Assembly (NCBI GenBank): GCA_963509715.1
Contig: CAUPCB010000023.1
Span: forward strand, 1-25,211
Length of the DNA: 25,211 bases
Reading direction: 5' to 3'
Source: JABCPE02 sp963509715
Lineage (GTDB): Bacteria > Bacteroidota > Bacteroidia > Flavobacteriales > Weeksellaceae
Within the stretch, counting starts at the first letter, position 1. Every line of letters begins with the position of its first letter. The notes below the pieces were generated by a model. That model was not told where the DNA came from. It was given only the letters and a program-made list of their open reading frames with translations, and ran no database searches. The translations under genes and the position numbers were made by a program. Positions 1 through 8,473 of this stretch are shown here, piece by piece.

Positions 1-206
1 AGGCGCTATTCTGATTTTCACCACAGAAAAAATGTCTTCATTCCAGTAATTTGGGTCAAAAGAGCCATCTGGTTTGGTATTCGCTCCATAGCCCATCATT
101 AGGATAAATCCAAAAGCGATAAGCCCCAAACCTATCAGCATCAATTTAAAATTATTTTTACTGAAATAAAATGTGTTTTCTTTAGATGATGTTTCTATAT
201 TTTTAT
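1..206 (-). CDS. DUF3098 family small membrane protein, partial, start codon unclear
   Basis: The reverse strand directly after ftsX encodes 68 residues that run off the left window edge. The pattern is that of DUF3098 proteins as I know them from flavobacteria: a polar N-terminus, a conserved TFYFSKNNFKLMLIGLG stretch leading into a membrane segment, then a polar part with FDPNYWNEDIFS and KIRIAP before an expected second helix beyond the edge. The function is unknown. It would be co-transcribed with ftsX. The oddity is the start: the frame is the same as ftsX, opens right after the ftsX stop (214-216), and has no ATG before position 141, which lies inside the first membrane helix. Inserting one G after base 205 would create ATG AAA AAT ATA at a sensible place; otherwise an AUA start at 198 would be needed. 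Family call fairly sure; start unresolved. Confidence 0.65.
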
Positions 207-213
207 TTCTCTT

Positions 214-1113
214 TTAAGAATAATATAAATCGTCAGTTTTTGTTTTCAAAAATCTCCATGTAGCAAATACTGTACTGAAAACTGTAATGCCAATTCCAAC
301 GACTACCACGCCCAATATCAGCCATATGAATTTATTAGTATCTGGAACAAACTCAGAACCAATCTGATTTGTAAAATAATACCACGCTGAAAAAAGGAAT
401 ACAAGCCCAATAAAAGCTCCTATAGAACCTAAAATAACGGCTTCTTTTATAAATGGTTTTAGGATAAATCTTCTTCTCGCTCCCACCAGCTGCATTGTCT
501 TGATAATGAATCTTTTAGAGAAAATTTTAAGACGAATAGAGCTGTTTATAAGCACAATAGCTATTATCAAGAATAATACGGTAAATCCTATAATCCACAG
601 CAAAATTCTATCCAAATTATAATAGACTTCCTGTGTCATTTTGGTGTCATTTTTCACCTCTTTTACCCCTTTTATCCCTTGTAAATGCTTCATTACAGCA
701 TTAATGGTATCAGGAGCTACATAGGCTGGTTTTAGGGTAACCTCTACTGATGGAGGGAAAATATTTTCTTCGAAAAGCCCCTCTGTGTCTATTCCCAACT
801 GTTTTTTAGCTATTATTTTCGCTTCTTCTTTGGTAATGAATTTTGTCTTTTTTACATATTTCTGCTCAGAAATCAATTTGTATGTTTCCTGCTGATATTC
901 ACCTGCTTTCGCAGAATCCTTAGGATCCAGATATTCATCAAAATACACTGCGACGACCAGCTGCTCCTTGATATAGTCAGAATATTTCTGTGCATTTATC
1001 AAAATCAACCCAAAAAGTCCAACCAAAAAAAGAACCAATGAGATACTGACAACCACAGTAATATTACTGGAACGGAGCCTTCTTCTATTAAAATCATCTA
1101 TTGAATGTGCCAT
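214..1113 (-). CDS. ftsX: Cell division protein FtsX (permease-like)
   Basis: FtsX partners the ATPase FtsE at the division site and signals across the inner membrane to peptidoglycan hydrolases. The 299-residue product has the FtsX plan: a short cytoplasmic N-terminus (MAHSIDDFNRRRLRSSN), a first membrane helix at about 20-42, an extracytoplasmic domain at about 45-165, then three helices at about 170-190, 222-248 and 262-285. The cytoplasmic loop LKIFSKRFIIKTMQLVGARR carries the MQLVGA motif typical of FtsX. The start ATG (1111-1113) is the first Met and fits family starts. The DUF3098 gene follows immediately downstream, an arrangement I associate with flavobacterial genomes. ftsE is not in the window. 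A near-consensus -7 box lies 16 nt upstream. Confidence 0.92.
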   Translation of the reverse strand: MAHSIDDFNRRRLRSSNITVVVSISLVLFLVGLFGLILINAQKYSDYIKEQLVVAVYFDEYLDPKDSAKAGEYQQETYKLISEQKYVKKTKFITKEEAKIIAKKQLGIDTEGLFEENIFPPSVEVTLKPAYVAPDTINAVMKHLQGIKGVKEVKNDTKMTQEVYYNLDRILLWIIGFTVLFLIIAIVLINSSIRLKIFSKRFIIKTMQLVGARRRFILKPFIKEAVILGSIGAFIGLVFLFSAWYYFTNQIGSEFVPDTNKFIWLILGVVVVGIGITVFSTVFATWRFLKTKTDDLYYS

Positions 1114-1129
1114 TTGATAAATTTTTCGG

Positions 1130-1137
1130 CTAAAATA
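1130..1137 (-). promoter_or_regulatory. Candidate -7 box of ftsX
   Basis: The reverse strand reads TATTTTAG, one mismatch from the Bacteroidota -7 consensus TAnnTTTG, 16 nt before the ftsX ATG. No clear -33 TTTG is seen. Confidence 0.35.
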
Positions 1138-1216
1138 GAAAAAATCTCGCTAAATCAAAGTAGGAATACGAAAAAATTGATGTTAATTAAATCATAAATT
1201 TTGTTTCAAAAAGCCT

Positions 1217-1224
1217 TAACTTTG
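1217..1224 (+). promoter_or_regulatory. Candidate -7 box of rsmA-mgtE
   Basis: TAACTTTG matches the Bacteroidota -7 consensus TAnnTTTG exactly and ends 19 nt before the rsmA ATG. A TTTTG at 1199-1203 is closer than the usual -33 spacing, so only the -7 element is supported. Confidence 0.55.
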
Positions 1225-1243
1225 CCGAAAAATTTAGAATTTA

Positions 1244-2019
1244 ATGAGCGTAAAGGCCAAAAAACACCTCGGACAGCATTTCCTAACCGATGAAAATATC
1301 GCAAAAAAAATCGCAAACAGCCTCCATTTCAGCGGGTATGACAAAGTCCTAGAAGTAGGCCCAGGGATGGGTGTCCTCACCAAATATCTTTTAGAAAAAG
1401 AAACCGAAACCTTCGTAGCGGAGATAGATACAGAGTCTATCGCCTACCTAAAAGAACACTATCCTCAACGAAAGAAAATTCATTCCGTGGGAATTTTCTG
1501 GAAACCGGTTTTTCTAAAATCTTTCCAAATGAGCAGGTGGCCGTGATAGGGAATTTTCCTTACAATATTTCTTCGCAGATTTTATTTCACATTATAGAAA
1601 ACTATCAGCAGATACCAGAAATGGCAGGAATGTTCCAAAAAGAAGTAGCCGAACGAACAGCAGCCGTTCCCAGAACAAAAGATTATGGAATTTTGTCTGT
1701 CATGGTTCAGGCTTACTATGATGTCAAATATCTTTTCACGGTTCATGAAAATGTTTTCAATCCACCACCAAAAGTAAAATCTGGTGTGATTTCGCTGCTT
1801 AGAAATCCCAAAGAAGGACTTGCAGGAAATGAGACTTTATTCAAAAATATCGTAAAAGCTGGATTTAACCAAAGAAGAAAAAAACTCAGCAATGCACTAA
1901 AAGTTTTAAACATTCCTAAGGAACTTTCTGGTCATAATTTCTTAAATTTGCGAGCGGAAGAACTTTCAGTACAAGATTTCATCTCATTTACTAATGAGTG
2001 GAAAGAAAATCTAAAATAG
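1244..2019 (+). pseudogene. rsmA: rsmA (ksgA): 16S rRNA dimethyladenosine transferase, broken by a -1 frameshift
   Basis: RsmA dimethylates two adjacent adenines near the 3' end of 16S rRNA late in 30S assembly. The 5' frame (1244 to about 1491) gives the family N-terminus (KKHLGQHFLTDENIAKKIA) and the SAM motif LEVGPGMGVLT. The 3' frame (about 1492 to 2019) carries the catalytic motif GNFPYNISSQILF and the C-terminal FNQRRKKLSNAL. The frames join around 1480-1495. Restoring one base, for example GGA-GAT instead of GGAAT near 1492, would rebuild the family GDFL motif and give about 258 residues, the normal length. As written, the first frame stops at 1544-1546, before the NxPY catalytic motif, so the product would be inactive. 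RsmA loss is usually tolerated but slows growth, so either a real mutation or a sequence error is possible. mgtE follows 3 nt after the stop. Confidence 0.88.
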
Positions 2020-2022
2020 CCC

Positions 2023-3372
2023 ATGCCAAAAGAAGAAAACATCTACCAGCCGCTGCTTTCGTATATTGAAGAGAAAAATGCAAAAGCCATTTCGGAAATT
2101 ATTTCGGAAATGGAGGCGGTGGATATTGCCAATTTGTTTGGAATTTTAGATGATTCTCAAAGGGTATTTCTCTACGAACTCATGGACAATGATGTTTCTG
2201 CGGAAATGCTTTTGTACATCGATGAAGAAGACCGAAAAGAATTCCTAAAAAACTTCTCCACCAAAGAAATCGCAGAAGAAATCATTGGTGAGATAAATTC
2301 CGATGATGCAGCCGACATCATCGCTGAACTTCCCGAGCACCAGCAAAATGAAATCATCCAGCATATTGATGATGATGAACTGGCACAGAGCATCGTGGAA
2401 CTCCTCCGCTATGATGACCATGTAGCGGGAAGTCTCATGGCTACGGAGCTGGTAAAAGTAGACCACAACCTATCCATCATCGCCGCAGTAAGGGAAATGC
2501 GCAAACAAGCCGAAGACATGGATGAAGTCTACTCTATCTATGTGGTGGATGAACAGGACAAGCTCCTCGGCACCCTCAGTCTAAAAAAACTGCTTACCAC
2601 CAGCACTTCTTCCAAAGTTTTGGATGTTTATAATTCTAAAATAAGATGTGTGCAGGACAATGAACCTGCCGAAGATGTGGCGCGATACATGCAGAAATAT
2701 GACCTCTTTGAAGTGCCTGTAATAGATGCTTTGGGAAGATTAGTCGGGAGAATTACCATAGATGATGTCATGGACTTCATCAAAGAAGAAACGGATAAAG
2801 ACTACCAGCTGGCATCAGGGATTGCTACGGATATTGACTCTACAGACACTATTCTAAACATCACCAAAGCCCGTCTTCCGTGGCTGTTCATCGGAATGGT
2901 GGGCGGTCTGATAGGTTCGCGAGTTCTACAAGGAAATGAAGAAGCAATGAGCCATGTTCCTGCCTTGATGTTCTTCGTTCCGCTGATAGCGGCTACCGCT
3001 GGAAACATCGGCGTACAGGCTTCAGCGATTATCGTGCAAGGGCTTGCCAACAACACTTTGGGACAAAACACACTAAAAACTCTAATGAAAGAAGTGAGCG
3101 TAGCTGTGGCTTCGGGATTGATTTTATCACTGATTATTTTAGGATTCAATCTATTTGTCAATCATCATGATATGATGATTTCCATTACGATTTCCGTAGC
3201 TCTGCTTTCTGTCATTATCATCGCTGCGATGATAGGCACCATTGTTCCTATCTTCCTCAACAAAAACAAAATAGACCCAGCTATCGCTACAGGTCCATTC
3301 ATCACCACTTCCAACGATATCCTCGGCGTGATGGTTTATTTCACGATTGCAAAATTAATTTTAGGACTTTAA
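2023..3372 (+). CDS. mgtE: Magnesium transporter MgtE
   Basis: MgtE is a homodimeric inner-membrane Mg2+ channel gated by cytoplasmic Mg2+. The 449 residues are full length for the family. In order they show: the superhelical MgtE_N domain (about 1-130, with repeated acidic helices such as INSDDAADIIAELPEHQ), two CBS domains (about 135-195 and 200-255, ending GRITIDDVMDFI), and a five-helix pore domain from about residue 285. The signatures TAGNIGVQAS and DPAIATGPFITTSNDILG are the conserved transmembrane motifs, and the Asp in TTSND is where the family binds Mg2+ in the pore. It starts 3 nt after the rsmA stop and probably shares its transcript. A hairpin follows at 3396-3415. Confidence 0.95.
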   Translation: MPKEENIYQPLLSYIEEKNAKAISEIISEMEAVDIANLFGILDDSQRVFLYELMDNDVSAEMLLYIDEEDRKEFLKNFSTKEIAEEIIGEINSDDAADIIAELPEHQQNEIIQHIDDDELAQSIVELLRYDDHVAGSLMATELVKVDHNLSIIAAVREMRKQAEDMDEVYSIYVVDEQDKLLGTLSLKKLLTTSTSSKVLDVYNSKIRCVQDNEPAEDVARYMQKYDLFEVPVIDALGRLVGRITIDDVMDFIKEETDKDYQLASGIATDIDSTDTILNITKARLPWLFIGMVGGLIGSRVLQGNEEAMSHVPALMFFVPLIAATAGNIGVQASAIIVQGLANNTLGQNTLKTLMKEVSVAVASGLILSLIILGFNLFVNHHDMMISITISVALLSVIIIAAMIGTIVPIFLNKNKIDPAIATGPFITTSNDILGVMVYFTIAKLILGL

Positions 3373-3395
3373 GAAATTATAAGATAAAAAAACAA

Positions 3396-3415
3396 CCATA
3401 AGTTTCAACTTATGG
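3396..3415. terminator. Hairpin between convergent mgtE and the outer-membrane protein gene
   Basis: CCATAAGT, a 4-nt loop and ACTTATGG form a perfect 8-bp stem. An A-rich run precedes it (3386-3392), which gives a U-tract for the minus strand, and the plus strand continues with CTGTGTCAATTTTTATTT. It lies 23 nt after the mgtE stop and just past the 3' end of the minus-strand gene, so it could serve both. Confidence 0.6.
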
Positions 3416-3427
3416 CTGTGTCAATTT

Positions 3428-4296
3428 TTATTTACTTTTTCTTGTTTGGAAAATATATCCAACTCCGAAATTCACTTGTCCAAAAACAAAATCTTGTTGC
3501 GCTTTGTCTGGTCTGTCGTTCAGCGTTGTCTTCACATCAGGCATGTTGATATAGCCGTATTTCGCTTCTACCCTTGCCATTAGATGTTTCCAGAAAACAA
3601 AATTCAAACTGCTCTAGCATCTAGTCCAAATCCTGCCACATGGAAACGGTCGCTTCTCTCATTCCCAAAAAGCTTAACATTAGATTTTGGATATAAAACT
3701 CCTAAACCTCCACCGTAAGACCAAGTAATATTAAAATTATTCCCTTGGTAGATTTTATTATACTTCTCAGCTCCGATGTTTACATAATTAAGCCCATCTG
3801 TATGCTCAAATGTAAGGAATTCTCCATCTGTCAAATCCACTTTTCCATCTCTAACCATCGCAGCATAGTGAGGGTCAGAAATTTTCCCAGTGAAATCTGT
3901 CGTTTGGTCTTGTTTCATCACATATTTCATATGGTCTAGCGCCAAAACAAGAGCCAAATTATCCTTAATAAAATACCCTATTCTAGCATTAGTCTGAGGA
4001 ATTGTAACACGAAGCGGATTAAGATAATCATCAAAACTAAAGTCTGTCGGTCTATCTTTAGCTATCATATTATGAAGCGTAAAATCATAGCCATTCCCTC
4101 TGAAATGAACATCTGAATTACTATAAATAGCCCTATTCCAGCCCCAATACAAAAATATTGCTCCTTTTCTGTAAGGATTATAGGTTATTTTGTTTACAAT
4201 AGAAAGGTCTGCTTGTGTCTCTGACACAGGTTTTTCCTGCGCCGAAACAAAATTCATTCCTACCAAAAATGACAATAAAATTCCTGCTTTTTTCAT
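3428..4296 (-). pseudogene. Outer-membrane beta-barrel-type protein, frameshifted near its 3' end
   Basis: A signal peptide (MKKAGILLSFLVGMNFVSA, cut before QEKP) is followed by alternating aromatic/polar strands (FLYWGWNRAIYSNSDVHF, YGGGLGVLYPKSNVKLFG) typical of a bacterial outer-membrane barrel. The frame from 4296 stops at 3604-3606 after FGLDARAV. From about 3612 a second frame continues without a gap as SLNFVFWKHLMARVEAKYG and ends GQVNFGVGYIFQTRKSK at 3428, a normal final barrel strand. Adding one A (GCAAGT for GCAGT near 3610) would give one protein of about 289 residues. The start is ATG 4294-4296; the TTG six bases upstream is less likely. Related long outer-membrane proteins of unknown role occur in Chryseobacterium. 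Losing the last strands would normally prevent barrel folding. Specific function not recognised. Confidence 0.7.
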
Positions 4297-4350
4297 AATC
4301 AATTATTCTTTTATCTTTTACTAAGTAATTAAATTCCTTTAAAATTAGAA

Positions 4351-4381
4351 ATCGGTTTAAAGAAATTCGCTTTAAACCGAT
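4351..4381 (-). terminator. Terminator downstream of secG
   Basis: A perfect 12-bp inverted repeat (ATCGGTTTAAAG / CTTTAAACCGAT) with a 7-nt loop lies 25 nt after the secG stop. In secG orientation it is followed by TTTCTAATTTT. It separates secG from the outer-membrane protein gene on the same strand. Confidence 0.7.
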
Positions 4382-4405
4382 ATTTATATAATTATTAACC
4401 CAAAT

Positions 4406-4741
4406 TTATTTTGTCTTTGCTGACTCGTCAGCTTTCACTGGTGTCTTTGCTGCATTACTTGGCGCAGTAGTATGAGGCTTCTCATTTGGTATCACAACTG
4501 CAGAAGGCTTTGCTGTAAGCACCACACTTAGAAAAATAAGCCCCACTACGACACCACCAAGTGTCCATGTAGCTTTCTCCATAAAATCATTAGTTCTCTG
4601 TATCCCAAAAGATGCAGAAGATGCTCCTCCAAAAGTTCCTGAAAGCCCTCCTCCTTTAGGATTTTGAGCTAAAATAATAATAGCTAACAAAACACATGCA
4701 ATGATGATAGCAACCATCAGTAATATAAATATTGTACTCAT
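4406..4741 (-). CDS. secG: Preprotein translocase subunit SecG
   Basis: SecG is the small accessory subunit of the SecYEG channel. The N-terminal 75 residues show the family plan: a membrane helix (IFILLMVAIIIACVLLAIII), the conserved loop QNPKGGGLSGTFGG with SFGIQRTNDFMEKATW, then a second helix (GGVVVGLIFLSVVLTA). The tail of about 35 residues is Ala/Pro/Lys/Thr rich and probably disordered. I place the start at ATG 4739-4741 (MSTIFIL, 111 residues), because the 21 codons upstream are not SecG-like and contain the -7 box at 4764-4771. It has its own promoter and a strong terminator, so it is likely a single-gene unit. Confidence 0.93.
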   Translation of the reverse strand: MSTIFILLMVAIIIACVLLAIIILAQNPKGGGLSGTFGGASSASFGIQRTNDFMEKATWTLGGVVVGLIFLSVVLTAKPSAVVIPNEKPHTTAPSNAAKTPVKADESAKTK

Positions 4742-4763
4742 TTTATCATCTAAGTTTAGTCGG

Positions 4764-4771
4764 CAAATATA
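4764..4771 (-). promoter_or_regulatory. Candidate -7 box of secG
   Basis: The reverse strand reads TATATTTG, an exact TAnnTTTG match 22 nt before the chosen secG ATG. Its position argues against the longer reading frame starting at 4804. Confidence 0.55.
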
Positions 4772-4839
4772 ATAATTTTCTTTAACATGAAAAATAGATT
4801 TCACAAAAACTTTCTACATATATTTAGACAATAAAATTG

Positions 4840-4847
4840 TAAATTTG
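4840..4847 (+). promoter_or_regulatory. Candidate -7 box of the DUF2339-DUF3999 operon
   Basis: TAAATTTG matches TAnnTTTG exactly and ends 16 nt before the ATG at 4864. Confidence 0.55.
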
Positions 4848-4863
4848 CTTAAATTGTCAAAAG

Positions 4864-7215
4864 ATGGATCCACAAAAGATAAATGAACTAGAACAAAGGA
4901 TAGGCAACTTACTATATAGGCAGTCTGTTGTTTACAATGAAATAAAACAGCTGGAAAATGAATTAGCTGAGTTAAAAAGACAAAGTAATTTTTCTTCTGT
5001 GTCTACTGCAAATACAGTAAAAACATCAGTTGAACAACCTATTGAAAGACCAACTGAAACACTAGCTGAAAAAGCAACTGAAAAACCAGTTATAACAGCG
5101 CCTACCGCTCCTAAGCCGCAGATTTCTGCTCCTAAAATAAACCTTCCTAAACAACCATCTGATTTAGAGAAGATTATAGGAGAAAGCTGGATTAACAAAA
5201 TTGGAATTCTCATTGTGGTAATCGGTGTTGCCATCGGAGCTAAATATTCTATCGAAAACGAACTAATCAGTCCACTCACACGAATTATACTTGGATATTT
5301 AGTAGGAATCGGACTGCTTGGTTTTGGAATCAAACTAAAACCGAAATTTGAGGGATACAGCGCTGTTTTGGTAAGTGGAGCTATTTCTATTTTCTATTTT
5401 ATCACCTATTTTGCGTATAGTTTTTATGACCTCATTCCGCAAGCTTTAGCTTTTGTGATGATGCTGATATTCACAGCCTTCACTGTATTTACTGCGATAA
5501 AATACAACCGTGTGGTGATTGCCCACATTGGACTTATAGGAGCTTATGCTGTTCCTTTCCTTCTATCATCAGGCTCTGGAAGAGTGGATATTTTGTTCAG
5601 TTATATGCTCATAATCAACCTTGGAATTTTATTTATTTCTATAAAAAAAGACTGGAAATCATTACATTACAGCGCTTTCTTTTTCACTTGGATGATATAT
5701 GGCTCTTGGTTTGCAGATAAATCTTTTGATTCAGGTCTACAAGGATATGAAGCGCTGGGAATAGGCTTTGCTACGGCATTTTTCTTGGTTTTCTACGGAG
5801 TTTCTTTGTTTAATAATATCATTTCAAAAGAAAAATTGGATAAAGTAAATATTATCCTCATTCTATTGAATTCATTTATTTACTTTGGATTTGGATTTGG
5901 TATTTTTAATGGACATAGTATATTAGATTCTTATTTAGGGTTATTTACTTTGTTTAATGCTGCTATTCATTTTGCTGTTTTATTCTTTATTAAATCGAAA
6001 AAACTTGCGGATTCTACCCTGTTCTACTCCACATTAGGGATGGTTTTCACTTTCATCACGATTGCGATACCGATACAGCTGGACGGAAATTGGGTAACTC
6101 TTATGTGGACAGCCCAAGGAGCTATTTTATTTTGGCTTGGAAAAACAAAAAATATCCCTATTTACGAAAAAATATCCCTTCCTATACTTGGACTTGCTTT
6201 TCTAAGTTTTCTCGAAGACTGGGAGCGTTATAGTTATGCTGTTGATTTAGATATTCATGCTTTCTGGAATATCAATTTCCTGACAGGTATTTTTGCTGTT
6301 TTGGGATATGGTTCTACTGTTTATCTTTCAAGAAAATACCCTGACACAGAAGACGAAAAATTTAATCCTTTTAATGCTATAAAATCGTTCTATCTACCGG
6401 CTTTATTAGTATTGACAGCTTATCTTACTTTTAGAAATGAGATTGCATACTATTTTGATTATTGGTACGAAAGTTCATCTGTTCTTGTTGGTAAAAAAGG
6501 TGATGAATACAATGAATACAACAATGATATCGGCATTTTTAGAAACATATACCTCCTTGCCTACTCTCTGGTATTCTTTGGAGGAATGGCTCTGCTAAAT
6601 TTCTATAAATTCAAGAACAAGGTTTTAGGAATTTCAGCTATTGTTATTGGGCTTTTAGTTTTGTTTGCTGCTCAGACTTACGGGCTGGGAGAACTTGGAG
6701 ATCTTCGCTATTCCTATATCAATGGGCATTATAGCAAGTATTTTGATGTTAGTATCAACTATATTTTGGTGCGATATCTGCTCTGGGGGGCTGCTGGCTT
6801 TACGCTTTGGGCGATTTTCAAAAATGCTAAAACCCAACTGGAAAATACAAAATTCCATGTTTTCCTAGAAGCGGTGATTCATATTTCCATCCTTAATTTC
6901 TTAAGTAATGAACTAGTTACTTGGCTGGATATCGCTGGTTATCAGGATATTTTCAAACTGGGACTAAGCATCCTTTGGAGCGTTTATTCGCTTATTTTGG
7001 TAAGCCTCGGAATTTACAAGAAGAAGAAACACCTCAGAATTTTCGCCCTTGTGTTGTTCGGTATCACTTTGGCTAAATTATTCTTGTACGACATCTCTAA
7101 TCTCAGCACGATTTCTAAAACTATCGTACTGATTATCTTAGGGTTACTACTTCTTATCATTTCATTTTTATACAATAAATTTAAAGACAAAATCGGTGAT
7201 GAAACTAAAAATTAA
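4864..7215 (+). CDS. DUF2339 family polytopic membrane protein
   Basis: The 783 residues begin with a coiled-coil (about 1-40, KINELEQRIGNLLYRQ...), then a Thr/Glu/Pro/Lys-rich linker (about 45-100), then the DUF2339 entry motif (LEKIIGESWINKIGILIVVI) and roughly 20 hydrophobic helices to the C-terminus. That layout is typical of DUF2339 proteins, which are widespread in bacteria and of unknown function. No enzyme motif is visible. It overlaps the downstream DUF3999 gene by 17 nt, suggesting translational coupling and a joint role at the envelope. An exact -7 box lies 16 nt before the start ATG. Family call is solid; role unknown. Confidence 0.85.
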   Translation: MDPQKINELEQRIGNLLYRQSVVYNEIKQLENELAELKRQSNFSSVSTANTVKTSVEQPIERPTETLAEKATEKPVITAPTAPKPQISAPKINLPKQPSDLEKIIGESWINKIGILIVVIGVAIGAKYSIENELISPLTRIILGYLVGIGLLGFGIKLKPKFEGYSAVLVSGAISIFYFITYFAYSFYDLIPQALAFVMMLIFTAFTVFTAIKYNRVVIAHIGLIGAYAVPFLLSSGSGRVDILFSYMLIINLGILFISIKKDWKSLHYSAFFFTWMIYGSWFADKSFDSGLQGYEALGIGFATAFFLVFYGVSLFNNIISKEKLDKVNIILILLNSFIYFGFGFGIFNGHSILDSYLGLFTLFNAAIHFAVLFFIKSKKLADSTLFYSTLGMVFTFITIAIPIQLDGNWVTLMWTAQGAILFWLGKTKNIPIYEKISLPILGLAFLSFLEDWERYSYAVDLDIHAFWNINFLTGIFAVLGYGSTVYLSRKYPDTEDEKFNPFNAIKSFYLPALLVLTAYLTFRNEIAYYFDYWYESSSVLVGKKGDEYNEYNNDIGIFRNIYLLAYSLVFFGGMALLNFYKFKNKVLGISAIVIGLLVLFAAQTYGLGELGDLRYSYINGHYSKYFDVSINYILVRYLLWGAAGFTLWAIFKNAKTQLENTKFHVFLEAVIHISILNFLSNELVTWLDIAGYQDIFKLGLSILWSVYSLILVSLGIYKKKKHLRIFALVLFGITLAKLFLYDISNLSTISKTIVLIILGLLLLIISFLYNKFKDKIGDETKN

Positions 7216-8473
7216 ATCCATATTTTCACTAATTTTCTTGGGAATTTCTGCTTTGGGATTTGCTCAGAAAAATGACTTTTCATTCAAAAGAGCCATAAAA
7301 CCTAATCCAGCCACCGAGTGGAACAAAATAGAAATTCCCTTGCCGATGTATGAAAAATTGAACCAAAATTTTTCTGACATTAGGATTTATAAGCTTTCGG
7401 GAAAAGACTCGCTGGAGATTCCATATTTACTGTCCAAAACGCAATTTGCTTCTCTTGAAAATAAAACTACTGAATATATAGGTTTTAAAATCCTAAATCA
7501 GACCAAAACTGCTGATGGATACTATTTTACACTGGAAAGTCCCATCACAGCGGACATAGAGGAAATTGACCTGCATTTTTCTAATCAAAATTTTGATTGG
7601 AAAATAACCTTGGAAGGCAGCCACGACCAAAAACAATGGTTTTCTATCCTAGAAAATTACCGAATACTTTCCATACAAAATAGCAAAACTGATTACAATT
7701 TCCAGCTGCTGGCTTTTGAAAAAACGAATTATAAATTTTACCGAATTTTCATTCCCAGTAAAGAAACTCCTATTTTGCAAAGGGCTTCTATGCAGGAGAA
7801 ATTCACACCAAAAATAGAATTTAATAAATTGTTAATCAACAATATAAAACAAACCAACAGCACAAAAGACAAAAACTCTGTCATCACTTTTTCTCTACCC
7901 TACAAAATCCCTGTCTATTCACTGATTTTGAACATAGAGAAGAACGATGCTTTTTCGCGCCCCATAGAGATTAAATATCTGGTAGACAGCGTAAAAACAG
8001 AAAAAGGTTGGGTGAAAAATTATGAAACTTTTTACTACGGAAAAATCATTTACTATGGAGCAAAGGATTTAGATTTTTCATTTTCAAATAACGATGTGAT
8101 ATGGGCAAAGGATTTCCAAATTATCATTGAAAATCAAGACAATGCGCCTATTACTGTAAAATCTGTCAATGCAGTTTCGCCTAAACATTTTATCTATTTT
8201 AAACCAAAAAACGAAGAAAACTATTTTCTATTTTATGGAAATAAAAAATCTTCCCTTCCAGAATATGATTTAAAACTGATAGAAGACAAGGTTTTTAAAC
8301 TCTCAAAATCTGATGCAAGTCTCTCTGATGAGGAAAAACTCCCTAAAAAGGAAAGACCCACCAAAGAACCTTTATTTAAAGACAAAGGCTGGCTTTGGGG
8401 GGTGATGATTCTTATTATCTGTATTTTAGGATTTTTCAGCCACAGAATGCTTTCTACAAAGCACGAAGAGTAG
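7199..8473 (+). CDS. DUF3999 family exported, C-terminally anchored protein
   Basis: The product (424 residues from ATG 7199-7201; a GTG one codon earlier is less likely) has a signal peptide (MKLKIKSIFSLIFLGISALG, cleaved at FA|QKND). It continues with a long beta-rich periplasmic part and one C-terminal helix (GWLWGVMILIICILGFF) followed by a short basic tail. Repeated phrases such as IEIPLPMYEKLNQNFSDIRI and IDLHFSNQNFDWKITLEGS fit DUF3999, which I recall as the usual neighbour of DUF2339 genes. It starts inside the DUF2339 gene (17-nt overlap). A plausible topology is a large extracytoplasmic domain held beside the DUF2339 membrane core. The stop touches the stop of the convergent methyltransferase gene with no base between. 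Function unknown. Confidence 0.75.
   Translation: MKLKIKSIFSLIFLGISALGFAQKNDFSFKRAIKPNPATEWNKIEIPLPMYEKLNQNFSDIRIYKLSGKDSLEIPYLLSKTQFASLENKTTEYIGFKILNQTKTADGYYFTLESPITADIEEIDLHFSNQNFDWKITLEGSHDQKQWFSILENYRILSIQNSKTDYNFQLLAFEKTNYKFYRIFIPSKETPILQRASMQEKFTPKIEFNKLLINNIKQTNSTKDKNSVITFSLPYKIPVYSLILNIEKNDAFSRPIEIKYLVDSVKTEKGWVKNYETFYYGKIIYYGAKDLDFSFSNNDVIWAKDFQIIIENQDNAPITVKSVNAVSPKHFIYFKPKNEENYFLFYGNKKSSLPEYDLKLIEDKVFKLSKSDASLSDEEKLPKKERPTKEPLFKDKGWLWGVMILIICILGFFSHRMLSTKHEE

Noticed and set aside
4742..4804. N-terminal extension of secG by 21 codons
   Set aside because: The extra residues are not SecG-like and contain the promoter box of the gene.
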